Source: Streptomyces aidingensis (lineage in GTDB: Bacteria > Actinomycetota > Actinomycetes > Streptomycetales > Streptomycetaceae). Taken from it: 64,000 nucleotides of DNA. Where the stretch lies: the NCBI RefSeq assembly GCF_900112355.1, contig NZ_FOLM01000012.1, positions 166,689 to 230,688 of the forward strand, written 5' to 3'. Below, in pieces: positions 50,906 to 59,226 of the stretch (positions are counted from its first letter, which is position 1; each line of letters opens with the position of its first letter). The notes under the pieces were generated by a model. That model searched no databases. It was not told the DNA's origin and was given only the letters and a program-made list of their open reading frames with translations. The translations under genes were made by a program, and so were the position numbers.

Positions 50906-51562
50906 ATGGACGACCTTCTGGACGACGAGCAGGCCGCCCGGCCGGTCGGGCCGCCCGCCCGCTACCGGCTGATCACCCCCACCGAGTGGTTCCGCATCCC
51001 GCTGGTCGCCGACGACGCGCGTGACCGCGCCGTCCGGGCCCTGGTCGACCTCACCTGGCCCAGCCGTGACGAGCACGCCGCCAAGCGCCGCGAGCTGCGC
51101 GAACTGATCGGCGACGTGGCCCGGGAGGGCGCCGCCAAGGACGGCCTGGAGATGTATCTCTCCACCCAGACCGTGCTGGGTGTGCCGGTCCCGGCCTCCC
51201 TGCTGATCAGCATGGAGGCCGAGGAGCGGGGCCGGAATCTGCAACTGCCGTACGACGGCCTGGCCGAGGACCTGCGCGAGAAGTACCCGACGGCACAGGT
51301 GGACCTCACCGACCTGCCCGCCGGCCGGGCGGTGCGCTGCCGCCGCACCGAAGTGCCCGAGGACGCCGTGGAACTGGGCGTGTCCGAGCAGCGTCCCACC
51401 ACTTTGCTGGAGTATTTCGTGCAGGTCCCCAACGCGGGCCTGTACCTGCTGCTGACCTTCAGCACTCCGCTGCCGGAACTGGCCGACGCGCTGGTGGAGA
51501 TGTTCGACGCCATCGCCGCCTCGCTGAGCTGGATACCCGCACCGACCGCCCAGGGGGGATGA
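50906..51562 (+). CDS. LpqN/Mog1-like protein A of the T7SS-like cassette
   Basis: 218 residues, no signal peptide. It has an N-terminal beta/helical part (YRLITPTEWFRIPL...), then MYLSTQTVLGVPVPASLLIS, an LPAGRAVRCRR strand and LLEYFVQVPNAGLYLLLTFSTP before an amphipathic C-terminal helix. The order of strands and the final hairpin-helix resemble LpqN/Mog1/PsbP-like folds, and it shares this layout with the protein at 54672, so they look like distant paralogues flanking the cassette. Possible chaperone or immunity role is inference. Confidence 0.6.
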   Translation: MDDLLDDEQAARPVGPPARYRLITPTEWFRIPLVADDARDRAVRALVDLTWPSRDEHAAKRRELRELIGDVAREGAAKDGLEMYLSTQTVLGVPVPASLLISMEAEERGRNLQLPYDGLAEDLREKYPTAQVDLTDLPAGRAVRCRRTEVPEDAVELGVSEQRPTTLLEYFVQVPNAGLYLLLTFSTPLPELADALVEMFDAIAASLSWIPAPTAQGG

Positions 51563-51569
51563 CCGCGCC

Positions 51570-51869
51570 ATGGGACACGGCGAGCCGGATCTCCGGCTGA
51601 AGTACGACGACATCGTCGAACTCGGCCGCAAGCTGCGTTTTGTGGCCACGGAGTTCGAGAACTCCGAGTCCATCGCCTCGGACTACGCCGACGAGGTCGG
51701 ACACGACAACCTGGCCCATGAGCTGGAGGAGTTCGCCGACAACTGGCATCACAAGCGGCGCGCCATGATGGACGAGCTGGAGGCCTTCGCGGGCATCGTG
51801 GAGTCCGCCGAGGAGGCGTTCGGCGACCTCGACCAGGCACTGTACGACGCGCTGACCGGCGAGGGCTGA
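51570..51869 (+). CDS. WXG100-like small protein
   Basis: 99 residues, nearly all helical: two long amphipathic helices (DIVELGRKLRFVATEFENSESIASDYADEV and ELEEFADNWHHKRRAMMDELEAFAGIVESAEEAFGDLDQALYDAL) with a turn around GHDN. This is the WXG100 helical-hairpin size and periodicity, but the central WxG is absent (a Trp occurs in the second helix) and no C-terminal YxxxD/E signal is seen. It lies 7 bp after the previous gene and 23 bp before the effector-like gene, as expected for an effector partner. Confidence 0.65.
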   Translation: MGHGEPDLRLKYDDIVELGRKLRFVATEFENSESIASDYADEVGHDNLAHELEEFADNWHHKRRAMMDELEAFAGIVESAEEAFGDLDQALYDALTGEG

Positions 51870-51892
51870 GACGCGAGGGGGGAGCGAGACAC

Positions 51893-53230
51893 ATGGGTGA
51901 GACCCGGCCCCGGGACTGGGAGCCGCTGACCGACGACGGCCGTGACCCGGTCCCCGGCGACTGGGAGGCCGTCAAGGAGGCCGCGGCCCGCTACCGCCGC
52001 ACCGCCACCATGATCAACGACTGCCGCCATCTGCTCCAGGAACTGGGCAGCGACGACGAGGGCTGGAAGGGCGCCTCCGGCGACGCGGTCCGCGAGAAGG
52101 CCACCGACCTCGCCGACTCCATCGCGCGCGTCCACGGCCGCTACAACGCCGCCGCCAATGCCCTGGCCGGCTACTGGCCCGCGCTGAAGGACGCCCAGGA
52201 GGAGAGCCTGGAGCTGCACGAGCAGGCGGTCGCCGCGCAGGGCGACATCGACACCTACGGCCCCAAGGCGGAGGCCGCCGAGGACGAGGACGCCGAGGAC
52301 CACGACCGCCACCAGGAGTACAGCGACGCCCTGTCCGAGGCCCAGGGCGCGCTCTCCCGGGCCAGGACCCGGCTGGAGCAGGTGGTCAAGGACAAGAACA
52401 CCGCCGCCCAGGCCGCCGCCGACGCCCTCGGCGACTTCATCGGCAGCGACGGCATGAAGGACGGCTGGAGCGACCGGTTCAAGACCGCCCTGGACGCGGT
52501 GAAGAAGGCGCTGATCAACATCGGGGAGATCGCCGGCATCGTGGCGGCGATCGCCGGGGTGCTGGCGCTGTGCGTGGGCTGGATACCCGTGATCGGGCAG
52601 GCCCTGGCCGGGGTGCTCGGGGTGATCGCCCTGGTCGCCACCTGCCTGTCGCTGGTGGCCAACATCCTCAAGGGCAACTGGCTGGGCGTGGCGCTGGACG
52701 TGGTCGGCATCCTCACCTTCGGTATCGGCCGGGCCGCCGGGGCCGGCATCAAGGCCGCCGCCAACTCCTCCAAGTGGACGGCGTTCCGCAGCCTGCGCGG
52801 GCAGATGGCGTTCGGCAACCGGGCGGCCCGGGTGGCCCGCGCCGAGACCATCATGGCGGGCAGCACCAACCAGCTCCGGCACGCGGCCATGTCCACCTCG
52901 ATGCCCAGCGGGCTGGCCGGCTGGGGCCGCGCCGCCTGGGGCAACCTGCTGGGCACGCGGACCGCGGATGTGGCGGCGGACGCCACCATGCTGCGCTACG
53001 CGGCCAGTGAGGGCGCGGACATCGGTACCGATTTCTCCCGGGTCAACGCCGCGCTGACCGGCTCCGACTGGGGCAGCAACGCCTCCCTGGCCGGCACCTG
53101 GGCCACCCAGATCAACTTCGGCGCCCCGCTGTCCACCTGGGACAATCCGGTGAGCGGGGACGCCACCCCGGTCGGCGGGTTCCGCTACTCCGAGGAGGAG
53201 GCCGAGCCCTACCTGGTCTGCGTCCCCTGA
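51893..53230 (+). CDS. Putative T7SS-secreted effector-like protein
   Basis: 445 residues. Residues 20-120 match the putative T7SS-secretion-signal helical domain (GDWEAVKEAAARYRRTATMINDCRHLLQEL, DEGWKGASGDAVREKATDLADSIARVHGRY). A coiled coil follows to about 185, then hydrophobic helices (IAGIVAAIAGVLALCVGWIP, LAGVLGVIALVATCLSLVANIL, GVALDVVGILTFGIG). The C-terminal 160 residues are Gly/Ala/Ser-rich and match no toxin domain I know. Like LXG-type proteins, it combines a secretion domain, a hydrophobic centre and a variable C-terminus. Confidence 0.6.
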   Translation: MGETRPRDWEPLTDDGRDPVPGDWEAVKEAAARYRRTATMINDCRHLLQELGSDDEGWKGASGDAVREKATDLADSIARVHGRYNAAANALAGYWPALKDAQEESLELHEQAVAAQGDIDTYGPKAEAAEDEDAEDHDRHQEYSDALSEAQGALSRARTRLEQVVKDKNTAAQAAADALGDFIGSDGMKDGWSDRFKTALDAVKKALINIGEIAGIVAAIAGVLALCVGWIPVIGQALAGVLGVIALVATCLSLVANILKGNWLGVALDVVGILTFGIGRAAGAGIKAAANSSKWTAFRSLRGQMAFGNRAARVARAETIMAGSTNQLRHAAMSTSMPSGLAGWGRAAWGNLLGTRTADVAADATMLRYAASEGADIGTDFSRVNAALTGSDWGSNASLAGTWATQINFGAPLSTWDNPVSGDATPVGGFRYSEEEAEPYLVCVP

Positions 53231-53266
53231 CCGCCCGCCCGCCCCTGACCGCCCGCCGGAGGCGCC

Positions 53267-54685
53267 ATGAGCACAGCGCGCCGGACGGCCGCCCCGGCGC
53301 TGCTGCCGGCGCAGCGTCCGCTCGCCCGGTGGGGTGTGCTGCGCCGGGCCCGGGTCACCGCGGGGAACGGGCGGCTCGAGGTGCGCACCCGGTTCCGGAC
53401 CCGCTCCTGGACGCTGGGCGGTGGCGGCGTCTCGGGCGCCGTGTATGTGCCCGGCGGGCCGGCCGGCGGCCGTCTGCATCTGTGCGACGCGGCGGGGGCG
53501 AGCCTGGGCTGTCTGGCGGTGGCGGACTGGCTGCCGGACGGCCGCGGCGGCCCGGTGCCGCCCGGTACCGAACCGGTCACCGCCGCGACGGCCGCTGCCG
53601 GGACGTTTCCGGAGCTCTCCGGTATCGCCGCGTTCTGCCGGCACGCCGGGCTGCCGGTGCGGGCGGGCGGCCCGGCCCCGGCGCCCGCCCGGCGGGACGC
53701 GGGGCTGCTGCGGCCCGGCCCGGCGCGGCCCGGCTCGCCGGTACCGGTCACCGCCTCCTTCGCCCTGCTTCTGCTCACTCTCCTGTTCACGGTGGTGTGG
53801 ACCGTTGTCCATCCCTCGCCGCGCGGCGTGTACACCCCGGAGCGGGAGGTGGTCGCCCGGGTGTGGGCGTCGGTGCTGGTGGTGTTCTCGGCCCTGCATG
53901 TGGCGGCGGCCTTCGGGCCGGCGCTGTGCGGCCGATGGCAGTGGCGGCGGGTGCGGCTCTCCCCCGAGCTGCGGCCCAGCCCCGGGGCGGCGGCGACGGT
54001 GACCCGTGCCTTCGCCCGGCGTGCCCGGCTCGGCAGGTCCGGCGACGACCTGGTGCTGCGCACCGGCTGGAACGGGCTGCGGATGGTGCGCGGCCCGGCC
54101 GATCCGGTGCTGGGCGTGCGGGCGGCGGCAGTGCTGCTGCGGCGGGGCCGCCCCTGGGCGGTGGCCCTGGTGGACGGGCGGGAGACGGTCCGCATCGTGC
54201 TGCCGTGGGACAGCTGGTTCGCCGGTGATCCGGCACTGACCCGGCTGCGGGCGTTCTGCGACCGGACCGGCATTTCCCTCCGGGAGGCGGAGCAGCCGCC
54301 GCCGCGCGGCGCACCGGAGCCGGCCACCGATCCGACGGCCCGGCCGCGCGGTTTCCGGGGGACGGTCCGCGGTGGAATCGCCGTGCCGGGCGGCCATGAG
54401 GCGACCGGTGCCGTGCGGCGGGCCCTGCCGCCGCTGGGGGTGTGCGGCCTGGGGCTGCTGCTCACCGCGCCGGTGCTGGCCGCCGGGACCGGCGACCGGA
54501 CCGTGCTCGCCGTGGAGCTGGCTGCGCTGGCGCTGGGTACCGTGCCGTTTCTGCTGCTGGGCGGGGTCCGGGCGTGGTGGCAGGACCGGCCGGCGGCTCT
54601 GCCGCCGGTCCCGCGGACCCCCGGGCAGCCCGAGGAGTCGGAGGAGTCGGAAGAGTCGGAGGAGATGAACCGTGGCCGAGCTTGA
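53267..54685 (+). CDS. Membrane protein with two PH-like segments, T7SS-like cassette
   Basis: 472 residues. A beta-rich N-terminus (WGVLRRARVTAGNGRLEVRTRFRTRSWTLGG), two membrane helices (FALLLLTLLFTVVWTVVH, SVLVVFSALHVAAAFG), a second beta-rich PH-like part (DDLVLRTGWNGLRMVRGP...), and two more helices (LGVCGLGLLLTAPVLAA, LAVELAALALGTVPFLLLGG). The tail carries Glu-Glu-Ser repeats. GGAGG lies 4 nt before the ATG, and the 3' end overlaps the next gene by 14 bp. Immunity, docking or processing are all possible. Confidence 0.6.
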   Translation: MSTARRTAAPALLPAQRPLARWGVLRRARVTAGNGRLEVRTRFRTRSWTLGGGGVSGAVYVPGGPAGGRLHLCDAAGASLGCLAVADWLPDGRGGPVPPGTEPVTAATAAAGTFPELSGIAAFCRHAGLPVRAGGPAPAPARRDAGLLRPGPARPGSPVPVTASFALLLLTLLFTVVWTVVHPSPRGVYTPEREVVARVWASVLVVFSALHVAAAFGPALCGRWQWRRVRLSPELRPSPGAAATVTRAFARRARLGRSGDDLVLRTGWNGLRMVRGPADPVLGVRAAAVLLRRGRPWAVALVDGRETVRIVLPWDSWFAGDPALTRLRAFCDRTGISLREAEQPPPRGAPEPATDPTARPRGFRGTVRGGIAVPGGHEATGAVRRALPPLGVCGLGLLLTAPVLAAGTGDRTVLAVELAALALGTVPFLLLGGVRAWWQDRPAALPPVPRTPGQPEESEESEESEEMNRGRA

Positions 54686-55331
54686 GCCGGACGACGACGG
54701 CCGGCGGCAGTGGGTGGCCGGTTTCGACCTGCCGGACGACCAGTGGCTGGTGCTCGACGTGCACGCCCTGGACGGGCCCGAGCAGGTGGCCGCCCGGATC
54801 GCGGAACGCGCCGGGGAGGCCGCCGCCGAGGACGCCCGGGAGGCCGCCGAGCGGTATGCCGAGGCGGCCTACGAGGAACTGCGGGCGATCGCCGAGAGCG
54901 CGGCGGACCTGCATGCCGCGCCGGTGGCGGTCTGTGTTCCCGCCGACCGCCCCGAGTTCCCGCCGATGGTGCCCGCCACCGCGTACACGGCCCGGCACGA
55001 GCCGCCGGACGGCGGGCGCAGCCCGGCGGCGATCGCGGCCGTCCTGCGCGGTCCGCGCGAGTACCGGATGACGCCGCCGGACATCCGGGAGACGGAACTC
55101 CCGCTGGGCCCGGCCTGCCGGGTACGTGAGCTGGCCCGGCATGGTGCCGGCCCGGACGGCCGGCCGGTGCTGATGGAGTACCTCTCCTTCTATGTTCTTC
55201 CCGACAGCTTCCCGGGCGGCGTGCTGCAGTTCACCGTCACCTGGGCCGCACCCGGCCGGGGGCCGGAGTGGGAGAAGATCGCGGAGGAGATGGCGCTGAC
55301 CCTGGGCGTCCGCCCGGCGGAAGGAGGATGA
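54672..55331 (+). CDS. LpqN/Mog1-like protein B of the T7SS-like cassette
   Basis: 219 residues from GTG 54672 (GAGGAG 7 nt upstream). It has WVAGFDLPDDQWLVLDVHAL, a long Ala/Glu-rich helix, AVCVPADRPEFPP, LPLGPACRVRELARHG and LMEYLSFYVLPDSFPGGVLQFTVTWAAP, ending in an amphipathic helix. The order of elements matches the 218-residue protein at 50906. Overlaps the previous gene by 14 bp. Confidence 0.6.
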   Translation: MAELEPDDDGRRQWVAGFDLPDDQWLVLDVHALDGPEQVAARIAERAGEAAAEDAREAAERYAEAAYEELRAIAESAADLHAAPVAVCVPADRPEFPPMVPATAYTARHEPPDGGRSPAAIAAVLRGPREYRMTPPDIRETELPLGPACRVRELARHGAGPDGRPVLMEYLSFYVLPDSFPGGVLQFTVTWAAPGRGPEWEKIAEEMALTLGVRPAEGG

Positions 55332-55334
55332 GAG

Positions 55335-55685
55335 ATGGACCGGCTGGAGTTCCCCGAGACCCAGATCGGCCGGGGGCTGTGGCCGCTCGCCCAGCACGGC
55401 AGGGCCGTGCTGGAGGACGGCGTGCTCAGCCTCTACGGCACCGACGGGCGGCTGATCGACCAGGCCCCGGCCGGGCAGATCACCGCCAGGCCGATCCGGA
55501 TCACCTGGGGGCAGACCCTGTCCATCCGGATGAACGGCACCCGCTACACCGTCTCGCCCGGCTGGGGCGGCCAGGTGGGGCGTCCCCGGCCGACCGGGCT
55601 GCATCCGACCCGGGAGACCGCGCGGACGCTGCTGGCCGCCATCCGCGCCGCCCAGGGCGGCGGGGCCGCGGCGGCCGGCGACTGA
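55335..55685 (+). CDS. Small beta-rich protein, last gene of the T7SS-like cassette
   Basis: 116 residues, starting 3 bp after the previous stop with AAGGAGG 7 nt upstream. Alternating beta-strand patterns (HGRAVLEDGVLSLYGTDGRL, ITARPIRITWGQTLSIRMNGTRYTV) and a C-terminal helix suggest a PH-like barrel related to the PH-like parts of the membrane protein at 53267. No signal peptide. Function unknown. Confidence 0.55.
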   Translation: MDRLEFPETQIGRGLWPLAQHGRAVLEDGVLSLYGTDGRLIDQAPAGQITARPIRITWGQTLSIRMNGTRYTVSPGWGGQVGRPRPTGLHPTRETARTLLAAIRAAQGGGAAAAGD

Positions 55686-55720
55686 GCGCCGAGCGGAGCG
55701 GCCGAGGGGCCGCGGACGCC

Positions 55721-55759
55721 CGGCCCCAGCGCGAACGGGTGGCATTCGCGCCGGGGCCG
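55721..55759 (+). terminator. Hairpin after the T7SS-like operon
   Basis: CGGCCCCAGCGCGAA (55721-55735) pairs with TTCGCGCCGGGGCCG (55745-55759), 14 of 15 bp, 9-nt loop, 36 nt after the last stop codon. Confidence 0.75.
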
Positions 55760-55959
55760 AGCTGTCCGCGGCCCCGTTGTCGCCCGTGGTCCCCCGGGCC
55801 CGGCCGCCGCCGTGCAGGTGCACGTGCGTCCGGAAAACCCAGGCTAGACAACCGGGCGCGCGCCCGGGAGGGCGGGCCGCTCCTTGCCGCCGGGCTGTCA
55901 CACTCTGCGGCGTCTGGCGGCGCTTCCTTCACCGAACCGCCGCAACCCACCCCGTGTCG

Positions 55960-57096
55960 TCACGCGTTCGGGGCCAGATCGGTGCCCGCGCCCCGGCGCC
56001 GTACCGCCACCAGATCGGTGCGCGGCGCCTCGCCCGCGGGCCGCGGCGCCCGCTCCTCCTCCCGGCCCGGCGGCTCCGCACCGGTGCGGTGGGCCGGCAG
56101 GGTGGTGCGGCCCGCCTCCTCCACCTCGAACCCGGCGTCGGCGATCATCTCCAGGTCCGCCTTGCCCGCCTGGCCCTCGCTGGTCAGGTAGTCGCCCAGG
56201 AAGACCGAGTTGGCCAGATGCAGGGCCAGCGGCTGGAGGGAACGCAGATGGACCTCCCGGCCGGCCGCCATCCGCACCTCCACATCCGGGCAGACGAACC
56301 GCACCATGGCCAGGATGCGCAGCGCCCGGCGCGGGGTGAGGTTCCACTCCTTGGCCAGCGGCGTGCCCTCGAACGGGATCAGAAAGTTGACCGGCACCGA
56401 ATCCGGGTCCAGGGCGCGCAGTTCGAAGACCACGTCCACCAGGTCCTGGTCGCTCTCGCCCATGCCCGCGATCAGCCCCGAACAGGCGGACAGCCCGGCG
56501 CCCTGCGCCTGCCGCACGGTGGCCACCCGGTCGGAGAAGTCGTGCGTGGTGCAGATCTCCCCGTACATGCCCTCCGAGGTGTTGAGGTTGTGGTTGTAGG
56601 CGTCGGCGCCCGAGGCGCGCAGCCGCTCCGCCTGGCCCTCGGAGAGCAGACCGAGACAGGCGCACACCTCCACCTCCGCGTTCTGCTCCTTGATCGCGGC
56701 GATGGTCTCCGAGACCCGGTCCACGTCCCGGTCGGTGGGGCCGCGCCCGCTCGCCACCAGACACACCCGCTTGGCTCCGCCCGCCACCCCGGCGCGCGCC
56801 GCCTCGGCCGCCTGGTCCGGCCTGAGCCAGGTGTACTTGAGGATGCCCGCCTCGGAGCCCAGCCGCTGCGAGCAGTAGCCGCAGTCCTCGGGGCACAGCC
56901 CGGACTTCAGATTGACCAGGTAGTTCAGCTTCACCCGCCGCCCGAACCAGTGGCGGCGCACCGTGCCGGCCGCGGCCACCACATCGAGCAGGTCGTCGTC
57001 GGAGGTGGCCAGTACGGCCAGGGCTTCCGCCCGAGTCGGCGGCTCCCGCCGCAGCCCCTTGTCCACCAGCGTGCCCAGCAGGGTCTTCAGATCCAT
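55960..57096 (-). CDS. bioB: Biotin synthase
   Basis: 378 residues. Radical-SAM cluster Cys68-x3-Cys72-x2-Cys75 in SGLCPEDCGYCSQ, then YNHNLNTSEGMYGEICTTHDF and SGLIAGMGES. It inserts sulfur into dethiobiotin to form biotin. GGATCGTGGG lies directly before the ATG. No other bio gene is in the window. The C-terminal 50 residues are an Arg/Glu-rich extension beyond the usual end. Confidence 0.96.
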   Translation of the reverse strand: MDLKTLLGTLVDKGLRREPPTRAEALAVLATSDDDLLDVVAAAGTVRRHWFGRRVKLNYLVNLKSGLCPEDCGYCSQRLGSEAGILKYTWLRPDQAAEAARAGVAGGAKRVCLVASGRGPTDRDVDRVSETIAAIKEQNAEVEVCACLGLLSEGQAERLRASGADAYNHNLNTSEGMYGEICTTHDFSDRVATVRQAQGAGLSACSGLIAGMGESDQDLVDVVFELRALDPDSVPVNFLIPFEGTPLAKEWNLTPRRALRILAMVRFVCPDVEVRMAAGREVHLRSLQPLALHLANSVFLGDYLTSEGQAGKADLEMIADAGFEVEEAGRTTLPAHRTGAEPPGREEERAPRPAGEAPRTDLVAVRRRGAGTDLAPNA

Positions 57097-57194
57097 CCCA
57101 CGATCCTGGACCACGCCCGCCCGCGTGCGGAAGAACGCCCGCACGTGACGTCCGCGATGCCCGCCGCCCCGCCCCCGGCCGGCCCGGCCGCCGC

Positions 57195-58592
57195 TCAGGT
57201 CAGCCAGCGGTCCGGCCGGGCGGCGCGCCGCCCCAGCCGGGAACGCTCCGCCTGCGCCGCCACCTCGGCCGCCGCGTACCCGGCGTCCATCTGCCGGGCG
57301 GTGGCGGTGCCGCCCGCGCCGTGGTCCACATGGATGTCGGCCAGCCGCAGCGCCTGCTGCCGCGGGCCCCGGGTCAGCCGCACGCTCTGCACCTTGGCGT
57401 GCGGCACCAGGGTGTGCACCCGGCGCAGCCGCCCGTGCCGGGCCACGAACACCGCCTCGGTGACCCCGTGGCCATAGCCGCGCCACCACACCGGCACCGC
57501 CCACCGGGCGCGGCGCGGCGCCGGGCGCACCGCGGCCACCGCCGCCTCGATGTCCACCCGCGGCAGCAGCCGGCCCAGCAGCGCCACGCACTCGGCGCGG
57601 GTGGTCACCGGCAGCAGCAGGCCGCTCTCGTGGCCCGCGCCCGCCACCTCCAGCTCCACCCGCACCCAGCCGCGCCGCCGCCACAGCAGCGGCTCCACCA
57701 GCCGCACCGACTGCACCCGCCCGGGCGGCACGGTCGCGTGCTCCTTCTGCAGCAGGCCGTGGTCCAGCCGCAGCCCGTCGGGGGACTCCGAGACCGTCCA
57801 GCCGTACTGGGTGAGAAAGCCGCCCACGCTGCTGCGCCACAGCGCGACGGCCATGGGCAGCCCGGTCACCGCGGCGGCGAACACGCTGCCGGTCAGCCAC
57901 AGCATCAGCGGAATGCCGGCCAGCGCGGCCAGCAGCGCGCCCCAGCCAGTGCCCAGCAGGGCCAGCGCCCAGGCCAGGGTGCGGGTCTCCACCCGGTAGA
58001 GCTGCCGGGCCGGGGCCTCGCCGGCGGCGGGCGCGGCCTCCGGGGCGATGCCGGCCGCCCGGGCCAGCAGTTCGGCGCGCAGCTCGCGCGCCTCGGCCTC
58101 GCCGACAAAGGCCAGCTCGTCGTGGGAGCCGGCGCCGACCACGTCCATCTTCAGCTTGGCCACGCCCAGCACCCGGGCCAGCAGCGGCTGGGTGATGTCG
58201 ATGGACTGGATGCGGTCCAGCCGCAGATGAGCGGTGCGGCGGAACAACAGACCGGTGCGGATGCGGAGTTCGGTCTCGGTGATGCGATAGCGGGTGACCC
58301 GCCAGGAGAGAAAGCCATAGGCCGCGGCCACCGCCAGCACCGCGGTGGTGAAGCCGAGCAGCGGCACCAGGCCCAGCTCGGCGGCGTCCCGCAGCCGTTC
58401 GGGATTCTGCGTCACCAGGGCGCCCAGGCCGGCCAGCGGCGCCCAGGCGCGCCGCCACGGCGTCACCGGATGCAGCCGCCGTCCCTCCGGCGGGAACCCG
58501 CCCGGCCGCGGCGGCCCGTCGCCGGGGCTCCCCGGCGTCCCGCCGTGCGGTGCGCCGTGCTGTTCGCCCTGGGTGCTCATCCCGTGGTCCAC
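57195..58592 (-). CDS. Bacterial-PH (YdbT-like) membrane protein
   Basis: 465 residues from GTG 58592 (ATG 58580 is an alternative). A Gly/Pro-rich N-terminus is followed by three bPH_2 units separated by membrane helices: RYRITETELRIRTGLLFRRTAHLRLDRIQSIDITQP, the second with SPDGLRLDHGLLQKEHATVPPGRVQSVRL, and the third with GRLRRVHTLVPHAKVQSVRL. It matches the YdbT/DUF304 family, encoded next to a one-unit YdbS partner. Function unclear, perhaps membrane stress or bacteriocin immunity. Confidence 0.85.
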   Translation of the reverse strand: MDHGMSTQGEQHGAPHGGTPGSPGDGPPRPGGFPPEGRRLHPVTPWRRAWAPLAGLGALVTQNPERLRDAAELGLVPLLGFTTAVLAVAAAYGFLSWRVTRYRITETELRIRTGLLFRRTAHLRLDRIQSIDITQPLLARVLGVAKLKMDVVGAGSHDELAFVGEAEARELRAELLARAAGIAPEAAPAAGEAPARQLYRVETRTLAWALALLGTGWGALLAALAGIPLMLWLTGSVFAAAVTGLPMAVALWRSSVGGFLTQYGWTVSESPDGLRLDHGLLQKEHATVPPGRVQSVRLVEPLLWRRRGWVRVELEVAGAGHESGLLLPVTTRAECVALLGRLLPRVDIEAAVAAVRPAPRRARWAVPVWWRGYGHGVTEAVFVARHGRLRRVHTLVPHAKVQSVRLTRGPRQQALRLADIHVDHGAGGTATARQMDAGYAAAEVAAQAERSRLGRRAARPDRWLT

Positions 58593-58614
58593 CGTGCCCG
58601 CGTCCCGCCCCGGC

Positions 58615-59133
58615 TCACAGGCCCGCGGAGCGGGCCTCGCCCAGCTCGGTCAGGCGGTCGCGCAGCCGCTCGGCCTCGTCCGGGGCCAGGCCGGGGATGG
58701 TCGCGTCGGTGGCCGCCGCCGCGGTGTGCAACTGGAGCCGGGCCAGCGAGAATCTGCGGTCCAGCGGCCCCGAGGTCACCTCCACCAGCTGCATCCGGCC
58801 GTACGGCACCACGGTGAGCTGCTTCCACATCACCCCGCGGCTGATCAGCAGGTCGTCGGCGCGTTCCAGATAGCGCCAGGAACGGCAGACCCGGCCCAGC
58901 ACCACCCAGCCCCAGGCGGCCAGCGCCAGCGGCAGCAGGGCGGGCAGCGCCCACTCCGGCGCGCCCAGCAGCACCGGCAGCAGCGCCGCCACCAGGACGA
59001 CGGGGGCGGTCCACATCACCAGTACCGCCCGCCACAGGGTCAGCAGCGCCGGCTGCACCCGCCGCCACTGCCCGGCCTCCTCCGGCCCGTCGCCGTCCGC
59101 GCCGTCCGCGCCGTCCGCCCCAACCGCTTCCAT
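58615..59133 (-). CDS. Bacterial-PH (YdbS-like) membrane protein
   Basis: 172 residues. Two membrane helices (ALLTLWRAVLVMWTAPVVLVAALL, LPALLPLALAAWGWVVLG), then one bPH_2 unit (LLISRGVMWKQLTVVPYGRMQLVEVTSGPLDRRFSLARLQLHTA). Co-transcribed with the YdbT-like gene 22 bp downstream. A TAGGCT hexamer (complement 59141-59146) ends 7 nt before the ATG, so the mRNA is probably leaderless. Divergent from nuoD2. Confidence 0.87.
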   Translation of the reverse strand: MEAVGADGADGADGDGPEEAGQWRRVQPALLTLWRAVLVMWTAPVVLVAALLPVLLGAPEWALPALLPLALAAWGWVVLGRVCRSWRYLERADDLLISRGVMWKQLTVVPYGRMQLVEVTSGPLDRRFSLARLQLHTAAAATDATIPGLAPDEAERLRDRLTELGEARSAGL

Positions 59134-59226
59134 GCACCCGAGCCTATGCCCGCCGGGCACCGGCACCGAACCCGGGACGCGGCGGGCGCGTACCCAATCC
59201 GGGGCGGGACTGCCACACTGGCCCCC

